Shown: positions 36,901 through 46,039, numbered from the stretch's first letter. The stretch is DNA of 64,000 bases from UBA2798 sp046289975 (GCA_046289975.1 JBKBUQ010000001.1:1-64000); one strand, 5' to 3'. The notes: a model not told the origin generated them from the letters alone. Made by a program: numbers and translations.

Positions 36901-39900
36901 CCTGCAAGCACACGACTGTTTCTTTCCAATTTAAGATTACGCAGGACTTCAAAATCAATATCCAATTCGTTTGCCGATGGCCAGATGTCGGTATCCACTG
37001 TTGCACCCCATGGAGTCATGATCAGCGGAAGTTCTATTTCATAAAAATTCTCCGTAAAGTCAGTCCCCAATCGCACGAAAAGGGTGACGTCCTTGTTGTT
37101 GGTGACTTGCTCTGTTAAACTTGTTGTCTCAGCATGAACGAACATTTTTAAACGCTTATAGGAGCGAACATCGAATGCAACGTTTCTGTAACACGCCCTT
37201 CCATCGCCATCTTCCAACCCACAAACTTCAAACGCCAGTGATTGCTCATTGAGGTTACGAAGGTTTGCTGTGGCTACATCAACCTGACGGTTAATGCCGG
37301 GAGGAAGTACATAATTTGTTGGAACACGGTTACCGTTCTCTTCGATATTAACTGCAAACAAGTTAAAGGTTGTGCTGTTGGGGTCTCCCTGGATATATTC
37401 TCCCGGATCAAGAAGAGAAGGAATGTAAGTTCTCCATTCTCCACGAATTAATTCCAAGCGTGCAAATCGTAAAATGAGTGGATTTTGAGCGTTTTTTACA
37501 AACATCCGGATAAAGCGAATCGAGCGAAAGTCTGAAATTCCGTTAACCGCTTTTTCATATTTGCGAATAGGAACCTTGAACTGATACCAGGTAATTTGTT
37601 TGGTACTTCCATCAGGAAGTGTAACTGTTTTGGTGAGTTTGTCAGTGATAAAATTCTGACCAATCACCATGTCTTGCGGACGCAAACTAATTTTGTATTG
37701 AAAATAGGACTCTGCCTCACTTAAATTGTTATCCTGGTTGATGTCCTCTACGTTGGGAATAGTAGAGGCACTGGTAGGATAGCCATCGGAATTTAGAGTT
37801 TGTGAGAACTCGTTGGTAGGTGAGTTTCCTTCTTGACCGTTGTAGCGTTTATAACGTTGCAAAATATTCAGCTGACTAGCATCATAACGATCATCGCGGT
37901 AATAGTTATAATCATCATTCGAAGGATCGTTTTGAATTTGTGTACGAGCATTGATGTCAGTTACGTTTGCTCCAATCCAATTGTAAAACGACTGGAAAAA
38001 AGCTTGCTCTGTTTGCGAGTTTAAACCATCAAGTCCGATATCCTGTCGTAAGCGAATGCTGGGGTCACTGCTGTTTTCAAAAGCGTTAACAATGGGTTGT
38101 GTTGTAGCCACCAGTCCCCATGCCGTTGTGTCGAGCGTGTTCGGATCGAAGTTGGTTGAAATTGGCAAACCATTTTCAAAGCTTTTGCGTGAATCTGAAA
38201 GAATGTCTTCTGATACATTACCGAGATTGAAATACAAATCACCACCTGTTACACCAAGATCATTTGTTGCATCGATATTGAACGGATCCATGAGCCAAAA
38301 CTGAATGAATTCAATATTCGCTAACTCGAAGTCGGTGGTTTGTAACTGACGCATAATTCCACCCCATCTTGAATCTGGAGCGTTAAGTAATCCCGTATTG
38401 CTTAATCCGGCAGAAAAGGCAGAGGGGGAGGTGTCGTAATTATAAGGACCTCTCTCGCTTGGCCAGAATGCAATATCGAACATTGCGATATTGGTTGGCT
38501 GTCCTTGTGCCAATTGTTTGTTTGGGAATACCTCCTGCTCAAAAATTTGCCGCATCGTGTGGTTCGATTGCATTGGCGAATTTTTAATGTGCTGTGGTGT
38601 CAGGTTATTATTGTTGTAAAAAAGCGGATCCACAACGTGCCAGTTAAACAACGCGCGATTTTTTCCATAGTCAAGATTGTTGATTAAACTTCCTTCCGGA
38701 AACAGATCGGGCTGGCCTTTTGGTACACTGGCCAATTGCCATTGGGAAAAAGAACGGATATCAATTGCTGATTGACTTCCTTCAAAATCGTCGATATAGG
38801 ATATACCGTTGATCGCTCTGGCTGTACCGGGGATTATGGTTGCATATTCTGCAGATGCAGACAACATCGATTTTTCCTTTGTGGAAATCAGCGGGAGTTT
38901 ATCTACAAGTCGGGTGAGATAAGGGACTTCCTTTTTAAAACTTCCATCGAAACCAAGCATTGTATTGCTCACCGGTTCATCTCCAATATTTATTTTTTGA
39001 GTAAGCGGACGCTCTGTCATATTTAGAACGGTTGCTCCGAGACTTGCATCCTTGCTTAACCTGTAATCAAACCGCGTTCCTAGCATGGTCTTCGTTAGCA
39101 TGCTAAACAATGTGTTGCTTTCTACTGAAATGCGAATTGGCGTTTGCGATTCAAGTAATCCGGTATTAATAATTCTTACACGACCAAGATTATAGTCAAC
39201 CGTATAATCACTGTTCTCAACTAAGGTTCGTCCACCTGCAGTAACGGTAACCGCCCCTTGTGGAATGTTTAATGCATTAAGTGAAATTTCACTGCTGGTT
39301 GATGATTGGTACCTTCCTTTTATTTTGAAACGATTCAACTGTGGAATCTGCTGAGCAGCGGTTTTTGTAGAATCATATAGTGGTTGGTATACAATCGTAT
39401 TTACAACAGTGGGGTCAACACCGGCAACGAGAAGTTTATTTCTAAGTGTTCCACCAAAAGGCTCAACAGTGGTGAATATTACTCTACCATTTGTTGCATT
39501 TATAGTTCCCCCTCCATTGGCTTTGTTTCCCGAGAAAGTTAGCGGCATAAAATCGAAAACACCATCGGGGAAGGGATTGTTATTGGGGTCGAATTTATCG
39601 AGGTTGAGTAATTGAATGATGGGAATATTATCTACTCCGGGCTGTGGAATGAAATTGATGTCAACGCTGGTTGCAGGATTGTTGTACCAGATGTCTAATC
39701 TAAAATTATCGCGGTTCACCTGGTATGCGCCGAGAGAATAAATGTTTTTCATCATCAAATCCCATCTTTTGTAGATCGGATTGGTAACGGTTCCTTTCAA
39801 AAGTTTCAATACAAGCGCATCCTGACCCGCAACGCCATCAGTTGAAAATTCACCTACCTGGTATGTTTGTCCCTGATAGGTATATTGAAATGCAACAGCT

Positions 39901-41294
39901 AGTACTTCATCATTGTTGAGCGGCTGATTGAGTGTTACAAATCCCAACATGGGATTGAACTGGAATTCCTGATCGGTAAGTTTGCGTGCGTTCTGTACTT
40001 TTTCGTAATGCACAGCTTGTTGAAATGGCCCAGGTGATGTTACTACGGCATTTAATGCTGCGGTAGCATTGTTAAATCCGCGAATATTGGGGTTTGATGA
40101 AGCAAAAGCATAAATTCCATTGGCCTCATTCCTGGGTAAGGTGCCGTTGATCGCATTTGGAGCACCTTCAAAAATGGACGTTTCTCCAAGGTCGGCAAAA
40201 GCGATTATGTTTCTGGTATTATCAACAGTATTGTTGGTGTTGGTAACCCATACTTCCATACGGGTAATGTTTACCTGCGATGCAACCTGTGGTAATGCTG
40301 CCATCGCAATATCAAAAGTATTTCTGAAAAAGTGAGAGGTAAAATAGTGCTTATTGGCTTCGTAATTATCGGCTGTTAATTCGAAATTACTGACTTGTGC
40401 ACCTCCTGAAACTTCTACTTCTGTACGTTTACCTTTCTGCTGCGAGAAAACAGTTGTTGCGGTAAGTTTTCCAAATTTTAATTGTGTTTTAATACCAAAA
40501 AGCGATCGGCTACCTGTGATAAGGGATCCGGTTAATGGAAGTTGAACGTTTCCTGCTTCAATACTCTGAATAATCTCGTCTTCATCGCCCTTGTATTCAA
40601 GCTTCATTTGATTTTCAAAATCGAAAGTCGCCTGGGTGTTATAAGAGGTGTTTAGTTTTAGTTTATTACCAATTGTTCCAACAACATTTAACTGAATACG
40701 CTGATCGAAATCGAATACAGTAATCTTCCGTTGCTTTTCCGGTATTTGTGGGTTTTCAGTTTTGGACGTGTTGATTCCAAATCGGAGCTCTGCAGTACCT
40801 GATGGTTTAATGTCGATAAAATCGCTACCAAACATTCCTCCTTCAGCCTTTGGCTTGAGAAAGGGTATGTCGGCACCACCAGGTTTCTTACCATATTCTT
40901 CTGAAAGATCCTGCCAGCCTTTTTGCAGGGCCTTTTCCATGTCGTAGTCCAGGTATTCTTCCAGAGTCATACTGCTCGAAGGTTGATAGGGTATGGAGTT
41001 TCCTACCTGATAGTTAAAGTTGTAAGTTCCGTTGGTTGGATCGTAAACTACACTATCCGAAAAATTAAGCGGATTTTGAAGGTTAACATTACTTGAGTTG
41101 CCGGAATTGCTGCTATTGGGAGGGTAAATAGGGTATGGAAGATTAACGGTAGGAGAGTCAGCAACAGGTGGTCCAACAAATCGGCTTACGATATTCCCTT
41201 TAAACACGGTATTTGCAAACGCAATAAGAAACAGTCCTATCAGTGAAGAACCGATGGTTAGAACCGTTTTTCTTATGGTTGTAGTTGTGCTCAA
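33960..41294 (-). CDS. sprA: SprA, giant T9SS outer-membrane translocon protein
   Basis: 2444-residue SprA (Sov in Porphyromonas), the pore-forming outer-membrane barrel of the type IX secretion system, needed for export of CTD-bearing proteins and for gliding in species that glide. Length matches the family (about 2,400). The N-terminal helix LTIGSSLIGLFLIAF serves for export. The start is TTG at 41294: no ATG exists between it and the in-frame stop 18 nt upstream (the ruvA stop), and the next Met is over 100 residues in. It follows ruvA by 15 nt. The T9SS substrates at 44943-48745 fit its presence. Confidence 0.95.
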   Translation of the reverse strand: MSTTTTIRKTVLTIGSSLIGLFLIAFANTVFKGNIVSRFVGPPVADSPTVNLPYPIYPPNSSNSGNSSNVNLQNPLNFSDSVVYDPTNGTYNFNYQVGNSIPYQPSSSMTLEEYLDYDMEKALQKGWQDLSEEYGKKPGGADIPFLKPKAEGGMFGSDFIDIKPSGTAELRFGINTSKTENPQIPEKQRKITVFDFDQRIQLNVVGTIGNKLKLNTSYNTQATFDFENQMKLEYKGDEDEIIQSIEAGNVQLPLTGSLITGSRSLFGIKTQLKFGKLTATTVFSQQKGKRTEVEVSGGAQVSNFELTADNYEANKHYFTSHFFRNTFDIAMAALPQVASQVNITRMEVWVTNTNNTVDNTRNIIAFADLGETSIFEGAPNAINGTLPRNEANGIYAFASSNPNIRGFNNATAALNAVVTSPGPFQQAVHYEKVQNARKLTDQEFQFNPMLGFVTLNQPLNNDEVLAVAFQYTYQGQTYQVGEFSTDGVAGQDALVLKLLKGTVTNPIYKRWDLMMKNIYSLGAYQVNRDNFRLDIWYNNPATSVDINFIPQPGVDNIPIIQLLNLDKFDPNNNPFPDGVFDFMPLTFSGNKANGGGTINATNGRVIFTTVEPFGGTLRNKLLVAGVDPTVVNTIVYQPLYDSTKTAAQQIPQLNRFKIKGRYQSSTSSEISLNALNIPQGAVTVTAGGRTLVENSDYTVDYNLGRVRIINTGLLESQTPIRISVESNTLFSMLTKTMLGTRFDYRLSKDASLGATVLNMTERPLTQKINIGDEPVSNTMLGFDGSFKKEVPYLTRLVDKLPLISTKEKSMLSASAEYATIIPGTARAINGISYIDDFEGSQSAIDIRSFSQWQLASVPKGQPDLFPEGSLINNLDYGKNRALFNWHVVDPLFYNNNNLTPQHIKNSPMQSNHTMRQIFEQEVFPNKQLAQGQPTNIAMFDIAFWPSERGPYNYDTSPSAFSAGLSNTGLLNAPDSRWGGIMRQLQTTDFELANIEFIQFWLMDPFNIDATNDLGVTGGDLYFNLGNVSEDILSDSRKSFENGLPISTNFDPNTLDTTAWGLVATTQPIVNAFENSSDPSIRLRQDIGLDGLNSQTEQAFFQSFYNWIGANVTDINARTQIQNDPSNDDYNYYRDDRYDASQLNILQRYKRYNGQEGNSPTNEFSQTLNSDGYPTSASTIPNVEDINQDNNLSEAESYFQYKISLRPQDMVIGQNFITDKLTKTVTLPDGSTKQITWYQFKVPIRKYEKAVNGISDFRSIRFIRMFVKNAQNPLILRFARLELIRGEWRTYIPSLLDPGEYIQGDPNSTTFNLFAVNIEENGNRVPTNYVLPPGINRQVDVATANLRNLNEQSLAFEVCGLEDGDGRACYRNVAFDVRSYKRLKMFVHAETTSLTEQVTNNKDVTLFVRLGTDFTENFYEIELPLIMTPWGATVDTDIWPSANELDIDFEVLRNLKLERNSRVLAGLAANNQLFIRNDPGYPDRLIKIIGNPNLQGLKVVMIGVRNPNKNTNPWDASDNGSAKCFEVWINELRLTDFDQQGGWAAMGRVNANFADFAQVALSGNYSTPYWGSIEKKVSERQRETRYGWDGSSSFELGKFFPEKWGIRIPMFLGYSQTIIKPQFDPLNPDIPFNDLPSDQQAISKQKVIDYTQRKSINFSNVRKERTGGKKAHFYDVENWSATYSFSETYKRDINTEYNISKSIRGGLNYNFNATPKSWEPFKSSKLMGKSKWFTIIKDINISKGPKLVAFRNDLNRTYNAYQIRNNFDGIVFPTYNKNFIWVRAYDFKYDLSKNIKFDFGANNNAVVGEPLGRVDRQYRDEYQVFKDSVMQSLRSFGINKMYNHTGNVNITWPINKIPALDWITLTTRYSASYEWQRAPFGQDTLGNTIQNSRNVNWNAQLNFNTLYNKVPYFKKVNQKLQGSGGAKPGGKPSTNSKETPKEGKDGKTSSDSTKKEKKEPLFTVGENIARVVMSVKTLSLTYSTTDGIMMPGFGQTNSVLGMDNQWNSPGLGFVAGKQNKDLFGRESDWGNGYNDYAMYAADQGWLVKNQFLNAQYTANHTKNLSARTSLEPLTGLRIELNADKNQTENYNTFFRWFDTLNGAPFFDYTAQNPMTQGMLSMSMNTWKTAFIGNGENNSSPVFSNFRDIRSEASQLFASGNPNSSLLSSSETGYAGGYGSTQQDVMITSFIAAYSGKKVDQIGSNPFALRPAPNWRVTFDPMAKSKIKFLKKWFKSFSISHGYRSTMTISNYTTNLLGTRDTQGNMDATDISGNFINPRQISMITISEQFSPLINIDMTWNLKNRGKPGGLITKVELKRDRNLSLSLVNNQVTEVRGAEFVIGSGYRFNNLKLPFNIGGKPTESDLNCRIDLSIRNNVTYTRKVVENQNQATAGQRIVSIKSSADYAISSKLTIRFFYDKVLNRPVISTSFPTSNTNSGIAIRFTL

Positions 41295-41309
41295 GTCCGT
41301 TAAAAAGTG

Positions 41310-41882
41310 TTAAAGGTTTTTTAAAGCCAGCTTAATTAACTGCTCTACGGGGAGATTATTATCAGTAGCCAAAACTTTATCTACTGCCTTTTCGGCTTGG
41401 GTCTTATCAAAGCCAAGGGTTACCATAGCCCCCAAGGCCTCTTGTCGAAGTACTCCTCCGGGTTGATTTCCAGTAAGTTCTATCTTTTCAATTTTGCCAG
41501 AGAGATCAACTATTATACGTTGGGCTGTTTTGGCCCCGATGCCTTTAATTTTCTGGAAAGCAGACACATTGCTCATCGCAATGGCTTTTTGTACTTCATC
41601 CGGTCCAAGCGATGACAGAACCATTCGGGCAGTACTAGCCCCAACTCCGGATACGCTCAATAGGGACCTGAAAACGGACCGTTCTTCTTTTGTGCTGAAG
41701 CCAAAAATCAGGTGTGCATCTTCACGGATAACCTGGTGGGTATACAAGGAGACATTTTCATCTTTTCCAATCTGACTGAATGTGTTGAGAGAAATATGCA
41801 GTAGGTAACCTACTCCGTTTGCCTCTATAACTGCATAGGCAGGGGTTTTTTCAGTGAGCCTGCCTTTGATGAATTCGATCAT
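41310..41882 (-). CDS. ruvA: RuvA, Holliday junction branch migration protein
   Basis: 190-residue DNA-binding subunit of RuvAB. It has an N-terminal OB fold (MIEFIKGRLTEKTPAYAVIEANGVGY), tandem helix-hairpin-helix motifs (LLSVSGVGASTARMVLS and FQKIKGIGAKTAQRIIVDL), and a C-terminal domain III that contacts RuvB. RuvB lies 12 kb away on the same strand. It starts 7 nt after the preceding reading frame's stop. Confidence 0.97.
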   Translation of the reverse strand: MIEFIKGRLTEKTPAYAVIEANGVGYLLHISLNTFSQIGKDENVSLYTHQVIREDAHLIFGFSTKEERSVFRSLLSVSGVGASTARMVLSSLGPDEVQKAIAMSNVSAFQKIKGIGAKTAQRIIVDLSGKIEKIELTGNQPGGVLRQEALGAMVTLGFDKTQAEKAVDKVLATDNNLPVEQLIKLALKNL

Positions 41883-41889
41883 TTACTTT

Positions 41890-44139
41890 TTACTTTTTGT
41901 TTGTGCATCCACCACTGCAATTTTCACCATGTTCACAATTTCTCTTACCGAGCAACCAATCTGCAATACGTGAAACGACTTGCGCATACCTAAGNNNNNN
42001 NNNNTCCTGAATCATTTTATAGGCAATGTTTCCAGATGCCAGATTCGGGAAAATGAATGTATTAGGCTTTGACCCATTTAGATCGGAGAAGGGGAAAAAC
42101 TCCTGGAGTAAATCCTGATTTAAGGCAAAATTAGCCTGCATTTCTCCGTCCACAATAAGGTTCGGATGTTCCTTGTGCAGAATCGAAACGGCTTTACGCA
42201 TTTTATCAGGGTCGTCGCCATTTGCTGAGCCGAAATTGGAATAACTCAATAATGCAATTCTGGGTGTAATGCGGAAATTGCGAACCGCTTTTGCTACCAT
42301 CAGTGTAATGTCAACAATCTCTTCGGCATTCGGACAGTGATTAACGGTGGTGTCAGCAAAAAACACAGGCCAGTCTTTTGTAAAAATCTCATACATTCCC
42401 GATACCCGCTCTACATCGTCTGCCGTACCGATGATTTGAAGAGAGGGGCGAATAACTTCCTTGTAACTTCTGCTTATACCGCTAATCAAGGCGTCTGCTT
42501 CACCAACTTCAACCATCATTGCACCGAAATGATTGCGTTCACGCATTGCCTTTTGCGCTTCGAACAAGGTCATTCCTTTTCTCTGACGTTTTTTGAATAG
42601 AAGCTCTCCATATTTCACTCTGCGTTCGTACTCAGAAGCATCTTTTGGATCAATAATCTCTGCATCTTCAAGATCCAACGAATACTCTTCGATGAGTCCG
42701 CGAATTTTCTTTGCATCTCCCAATAAAATCGGGGTGGCAATTCCTTCGTCGGAAGCGATTTGAGCAGCTTTAAGAATCTTATAATTATCGCCTTCGGCAA
42801 ATACAATACGCTTAGGGTTTTTACTTGCTTTTTCAGAAATGCTTCGAAGCAATTTATTGGCATGCCCGGTCTTTTTCTGAAGCTCTTCGATGTAGGCATC
42901 AATGTCCTTCATTGGTTCTTTAGCAACACCCGAATCAACAGCTGCTTTGGCAACTGCAGGAGCAACGGTCCACAATAAACGTGGATCTAACGGTTTTGGA
43001 ATAATGTTCTCTCTGCCAAAACTGATGTTTTTCTCACCATAAGCTTCATTTACTTCTTCCGGAACAGGTTCTTTTGCCAGCTCAGCAATTGCCCTGACTG
43101 CAGCGAGCTTCATTTCCTCGTTTATCTTGGTTGCTCTTACGTCTAGTGCACCCCTGAATATATAAGGAAACCCTAATACATTATTTACCTGATTTGGTTG
43201 GTCAGAACGTCCTGTTGCAACGATCACATCTTCGCGGGCAGCTTTAGCTTCTTTATAGGAAATTTCAGGATCTGGATTAGCAAGGGCAAAAACAATTGGA
43301 TTTTTCGCCATCGACTTTACCATTTCCTTTGAAAGAATATTTCCCTTGGATAGCCCAAGAAATACATCTGCGTCTTCCATTGCTTCTTCAAGCGAATTCA
43401 CTTTTCGGGCGCTCGCAAAAAATGATTTGTGCTCATCAAGGTCCTTTCTGCCTTTGGTTATCGGTCCTTTAGAATCGACCATTAAAATGTTTTCTTTTTT
43501 CGCTCCTAAAGAAACATAGAGCTTTGCACAGGAAATCGCTGCAGCTCCTGCTCCGTTGACAACAATTTTTACTTTACTAATCTTTTTCCCGGCCAACTCC
43601 AATGCATTTAATAGCGCTGCTCCGGAAATAATAGCTGTTCCGTGCTGATCGTCGTGCATGATCGGAATGTCGAGTTCTTCCTTTAATCGGCGTTCTATTT
43701 CAAAACACTCAGGTGCTTTAATGTCTTCAAGGTTAATGCCTCCAAAAGTTGGAGCAATAGCCTTAACTACTTTTACAAAAGAATCAACGTCTGTCTCATC
43801 AATTTCAATATCAAAAACATCAATGTCGGCATAGATTTTAAAGAGCATGCCTTTACCTTCCATTACTGGCTTCGATGCTTCAGGACCAATATCACCCAGT
43901 CCAAGTACTGCTGTCCCATTGCTGATAACGGCCACTAAATTTCCTTTTGCGGTGTATTTGTAGACATCGTCCTTGCGTTTGTTGATAGCCAGACAAGGCT
44001 CGGCAACGCCGGGAGAATATGCCAGGGAAAGATCTCGTTGAGAGGCATAGGGCTTAGTGGGTATGACTTCAATTTTTCCCTTCCTTCCGGATGAGTGGTA
44101 ATCAAGCGCGTCTTGCTTTTTGAATTTTATTTGAGTCAT
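41890..44139 (-). CDS. maeB: NADP-dependent malic enzyme with phosphotransacetylase-like domain, interrupted by an assembly gap
   Basis: The first ~711 residues are a hybrid malic enzyme: an N-terminal catalytic domain (LSLAYSPGVAEPC, MHDDQHGTAIISGAALLNAL, NAD(P)-binding IVVNGAGAAAISCA) and a C-terminal phosphotransacetylase-like domain ending LASGNIAYKMIQ. It converts malate to pyruvate with CO2 and NADPH; the second domain is usually regulatory. The frame then hits 10 Ns (41995-42004). The 34 residues after the gap end in CEHGENCSGGCTNKK and do not resemble this family's C-terminus, which should continue roughly 50 residues. So the 3' end is unreliable and the tail may belong to another gene. 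Confidence 0.85.
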   Translation of the reverse strand: MTQIKFKKQDALDYHSSGRKGKIEVIPTKPYASQRDLSLAYSPGVAEPCLAINKRKDDVYKYTAKGNLVAVISNGTAVLGLGDIGPEASKPVMEGKGMLFKIYADIDVFDIEIDETDVDSFVKVVKAIAPTFGGINLEDIKAPECFEIERRLKEELDIPIMHDDQHGTAIISGAALLNALELAGKKISKVKIVVNGAGAAAISCAKLYVSLGAKKENILMVDSKGPITKGRKDLDEHKSFFASARKVNSLEEAMEDADVFLGLSKGNILSKEMVKSMAKNPIVFALANPDPEISYKEAKAAREDVIVATGRSDQPNQVNNVLGFPYIFRGALDVRATKINEEMKLAAVRAIAELAKEPVPEEVNEAYGEKNISFGRENIIPKPLDPRLLWTVAPAVAKAAVDSGVAKEPMKDIDAYIEELQKKTGHANKLLRSISEKASKNPKRIVFAEGDNYKILKAAQIASDEGIATPILLGDAKKIRGLIEEYSLDLEDAEIIDPKDASEYERRVKYGELLFKKRQRKGMTLFEAQKAMRERNHFGAMMVEVGEADALISGISRSYKEVIRPSLQIIGTADDVERVSGMYEIFTKDWPVFFADTTVNHCPNAEEIVDITLMVAKAVRNFRITPRIALLSYSNFGSANGDDPDKMRKAVSILHKEHPNLIVDGEMQANFALNQDLLQEFFPFSDLNGSKPNTFIFPNLASGNIAYKMIQXXXXLRYAQVVSRIADWLLGKRNCEHGENCSGGCTNKK
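41995..42004. other. Assembly gap (10 N)
   Basis: A run of ten unspecified bases inside the malic enzyme frame. The round number suggests a scaffolding placeholder rather than a measured length. The sequence on its two sides does not join into one family-like protein, so the real missing stretch is probably longer. Confidence 0.95.
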
Positions 44140-44241
44140 GTAGGGTCAGAATAAGAAAGGTAAAAGTAAAAAAAGGACTGAATTGAGACCCTCATTTGGT
44201 TGCGGACCTAGGGGAAAAAATGTAAATTGAGCCTCATTTCT

Positions 44242-44946
44242 ATGAAGAAGAAAAAACTTGTTGTTTTTTCAGGCGCCGGAATCAGCGCTGAAAGCGGTTT
44301 ACGAACGTTCAGAGATTCTGATGGTTTGTGGGAGGAGTACAACGTTATGGACGTTGCTACACCGGAAGCATGGGCTAAGGATCAGGAGCTTGTGCTTGAT
44401 TTTTACAACAAAAGGAGGGCGCAAATTCTGGAAGCAAAACCTAATCTTGCCCATCTTTCTTTGGTTGAATTGGAAAAGGCTTATGATGTTACTGTAATTA
44501 CACAAAATATAGACGATCTTCATGAACGTGCAGGGTCAAGACATGTGGTTCATTTACATGGAAATATCCGTTATGCAAGAAGTACAAACCCCAAAGACCA
44601 GCATTTGTACCCGATATTGGGTGATAATCTGAATTTTGGAGATAAGTGTCCTGCAGGATTCCAATTGCGTCCGCACGTTGTTTGGTTTGGCGAAGAAGTT
44701 CCATTGTTACCAGTTGCTCAGAAAATTGTTGAAGGCGCTGATGTGCTAATTATTACCGGCACATCGCTTACAGTTTATCCTGCTGCAAATCTTGTTCGTT
44801 ATGCCGGATTCAGGTGTAAAAAATTCCTGGTAGATCCGCATACCATTCATCTTAATGATGTTGATGGTTTGGAGATCATAAAAGAAAAAGCCAGTTCAGG
44901 AATCCCCAAACTGGCTCAGCAATTATTATTAGAACCGGTAGGTTAG
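44242..44946 (+). CDS. Sirtuin-type NAD-dependent deacylase lacking the zinc cysteines
   Basis: 234-residue Sir2 family enzyme, removing acyl groups from lysines using NAD. Motifs: FSGAGISAESGLRTFR (NAD binding), TQNIDDLHERAGS, the catalytic His in HLHG, and PHVVWFGE. In the region after HLHG where zinc-binding sirtuins have two CxxC pairs, only one Cys is present (GDKCPAG), so no structural zinc site can form; a zinc-less subgroup seems likely. ATG 44242 is preferred over an in-frame TTG five codons earlier. The stop overlaps the stop of the converging next gene. Confidence 0.93.
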   Translation: MKKKKLVVFSGAGISAESGLRTFRDSDGLWEEYNVMDVATPEAWAKDQELVLDFYNKRRAQILEAKPNLAHLSLVELEKAYDVTVITQNIDDLHERAGSRHVVHLHGNIRYARSTNPKDQHLYPILGDNLNFGDKCPAGFQLRPHVVWFGEEVPLLPVAQKIVEGADVLIITGTSLTVYPAANLVRYAGFRCKKFLVDPHTIHLNDVDGLEIIKEKASSGIPKLAQQLLLEPVG

Positions 44947-45707
44947 TGTGTTACTACTAATCTTTTGGTTGATACCGCTTCACCATTTCGCATCACGGTA
45001 ACAAAGTAAATACCTGAAGCATATTCATTGAGATCCAGACGAACGGTGCCTTCTGTACCAATGAGCTGCATCACTTTACGGCGGTTTCCAATCATGTCGC
45101 TAACTACCAATTGTTGCTCGCCTGCAGCATTATTAAACTGGTACTGGATATTGGTAACATGGTTAGCCGGATTTGGAAATAAATTCAGTGATTTTACAGC
45201 GAAAAGTTCATTAACGCTATTTGCAGCAGAAATATTTACGGCAACAAAAACTTCAACAGAGTCGTTCGGGTTTGCGCCATCAAAAGCTACGTAACGGTAG
45301 AGGGAATTTCCCGCGTTTCCATTGGGCTTATGATAAACAATCAACTGATAAGGAGCATATGCACTTCCTGAAGCAGTTACGTAATCATTCCATGCAAGAT
45401 GTCCTACATAAGGAAACTGAGGATACGCACCGGCTGTCATTGGAGCGTAACAAACGGTCCAGCAAAAATAATTTGTGGTAGCAGGAGTGACAGAAACCTC
45501 GTAACGCTTAATTTTTATGTTTTTACTGGTTCCGCTATTGTTCATTACCTTAATGTAGTCGGTAAGTTCATATTCAGAATCATCACCGGTAAGTGTTACC
45601 GTTTGACCGGATAAATTATTTCCGCTTTGGTCGTGAAACTGAAAGGACTGTGCATTCACGGCAAAGAAACCGGAAGCAAGTAAAATGGTGAGTAATTGTT
45701 TTTTCAT
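44943..45707 (-). CDS. Secreted protein with T9SS type A sorting domain, 254 aa
   Basis: A signal peptide (MKKQLLTILLASGFFAVNAQ) starts the protein. The middle (21-170) is rich in Tyr, Asn and Ser with two close Cys (FCWTVCYAP), probably a beta-sandwich; no family recognised. The last ~80 residues are a T9SS type A C-terminal signal (LNLFPNPANHVTNI... ASGIYFVTV... KRLVVTH), which directs export through SprA and surface attachment. A perfect -7 box lies upstream. Confidence 0.85.
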   Translation of the reverse strand: MKKQLLTILLASGFFAVNAQSFQFHDQSGNNLSGQTVTLTGDDSEYELTDYIKVMNNSGTSKNIKIKRYEVSVTPATTNYFCWTVCYAPMTAGAYPQFPYVGHLAWNDYVTASGSAYAPYQLIVYHKPNGNAGNSLYRYVAFDGANPNDSVEVFVAVNISAANSVNELFAVKSLNLFPNPANHVTNIQYQFNNAAGEQQLVVSDMIGNRRKVMQLIGTEGTVRLDLNEYASGIYFVTVMRNGEAVSTKRLVVTH

Positions 45708-45729
45708 AGGATTAAATAATAATGATGTT

Positions 45730-45737
45730 CAAATTTA
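45730..45737 (-). promoter_or_regulatory. -7 promoter box for the 254-aa secreted protein
   Basis: TAAATTTG on the minus strand, a perfect -7 box, 23 nt before the ATG at 45707. TTG on the same strand at 45763-45761, 23 nt further upstream, may be the -33 element. Confidence 0.55.
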
Positions 45738-45968
45738 AGGACTTCCGGCTCAATTTCTACCAAGTTTCAAAAATAGTCTAAATGGAATTAGAACAAGAAT
45801 GATGGTAAATCCAGATTGTTTTAAATTCATATTATTCAACGGATTATCAGGGGTAAAGGTTTTAAACGGCTGAGGTTTCGGCTGCAATAGGGGGGCGTAA
45901 GGTGTCAAAGGCAGATAATTCTTTAACTTAGGATTCAAAGAATAAATCTAAAAAACACCATGACTCAC

Positions 45969-45999
45969 TTGTTTTCCAGTTCAGGATGATTGATTTTTG
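45969..45999 (+). promoter_or_regulatory. Promoter for the Omp28-like T9SS cargo gene
   Basis: TTG at 45969-45971, a 20-nt spacer, then GATTTTTG at 45992-45999 (one mismatch to TAnnTTTG). Spacing is ideal. The predicted leader to the ATG at 46040 is about 36 nt. Confidence 0.45.
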
Positions 46000-46039
46000 G
46001 AATGCAAATAATGAATACAACCATCAAAAAACAAACCTT

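Larger units (their letters stand above)
45708..46039. other. 332-bp intergenic region with divergent promoters
   Basis: Between two divergent T9SS-type genes. It holds a -7 box for each (45730-45737 minus, 45969-45999 plus). The middle, about 45765-45965, contains no reading frame that looks coding, no tRNA and no strong hairpin. Confidence 0.6.

Noticed and set aside
44160..44241. A promoter for the sirtuin (TAAATTGA preceded by TTTG)
   Set aside because: The -7 candidate lacks one T of TAnnTTTG and the spacing to TTTG is about 24 nt; too weak to call.
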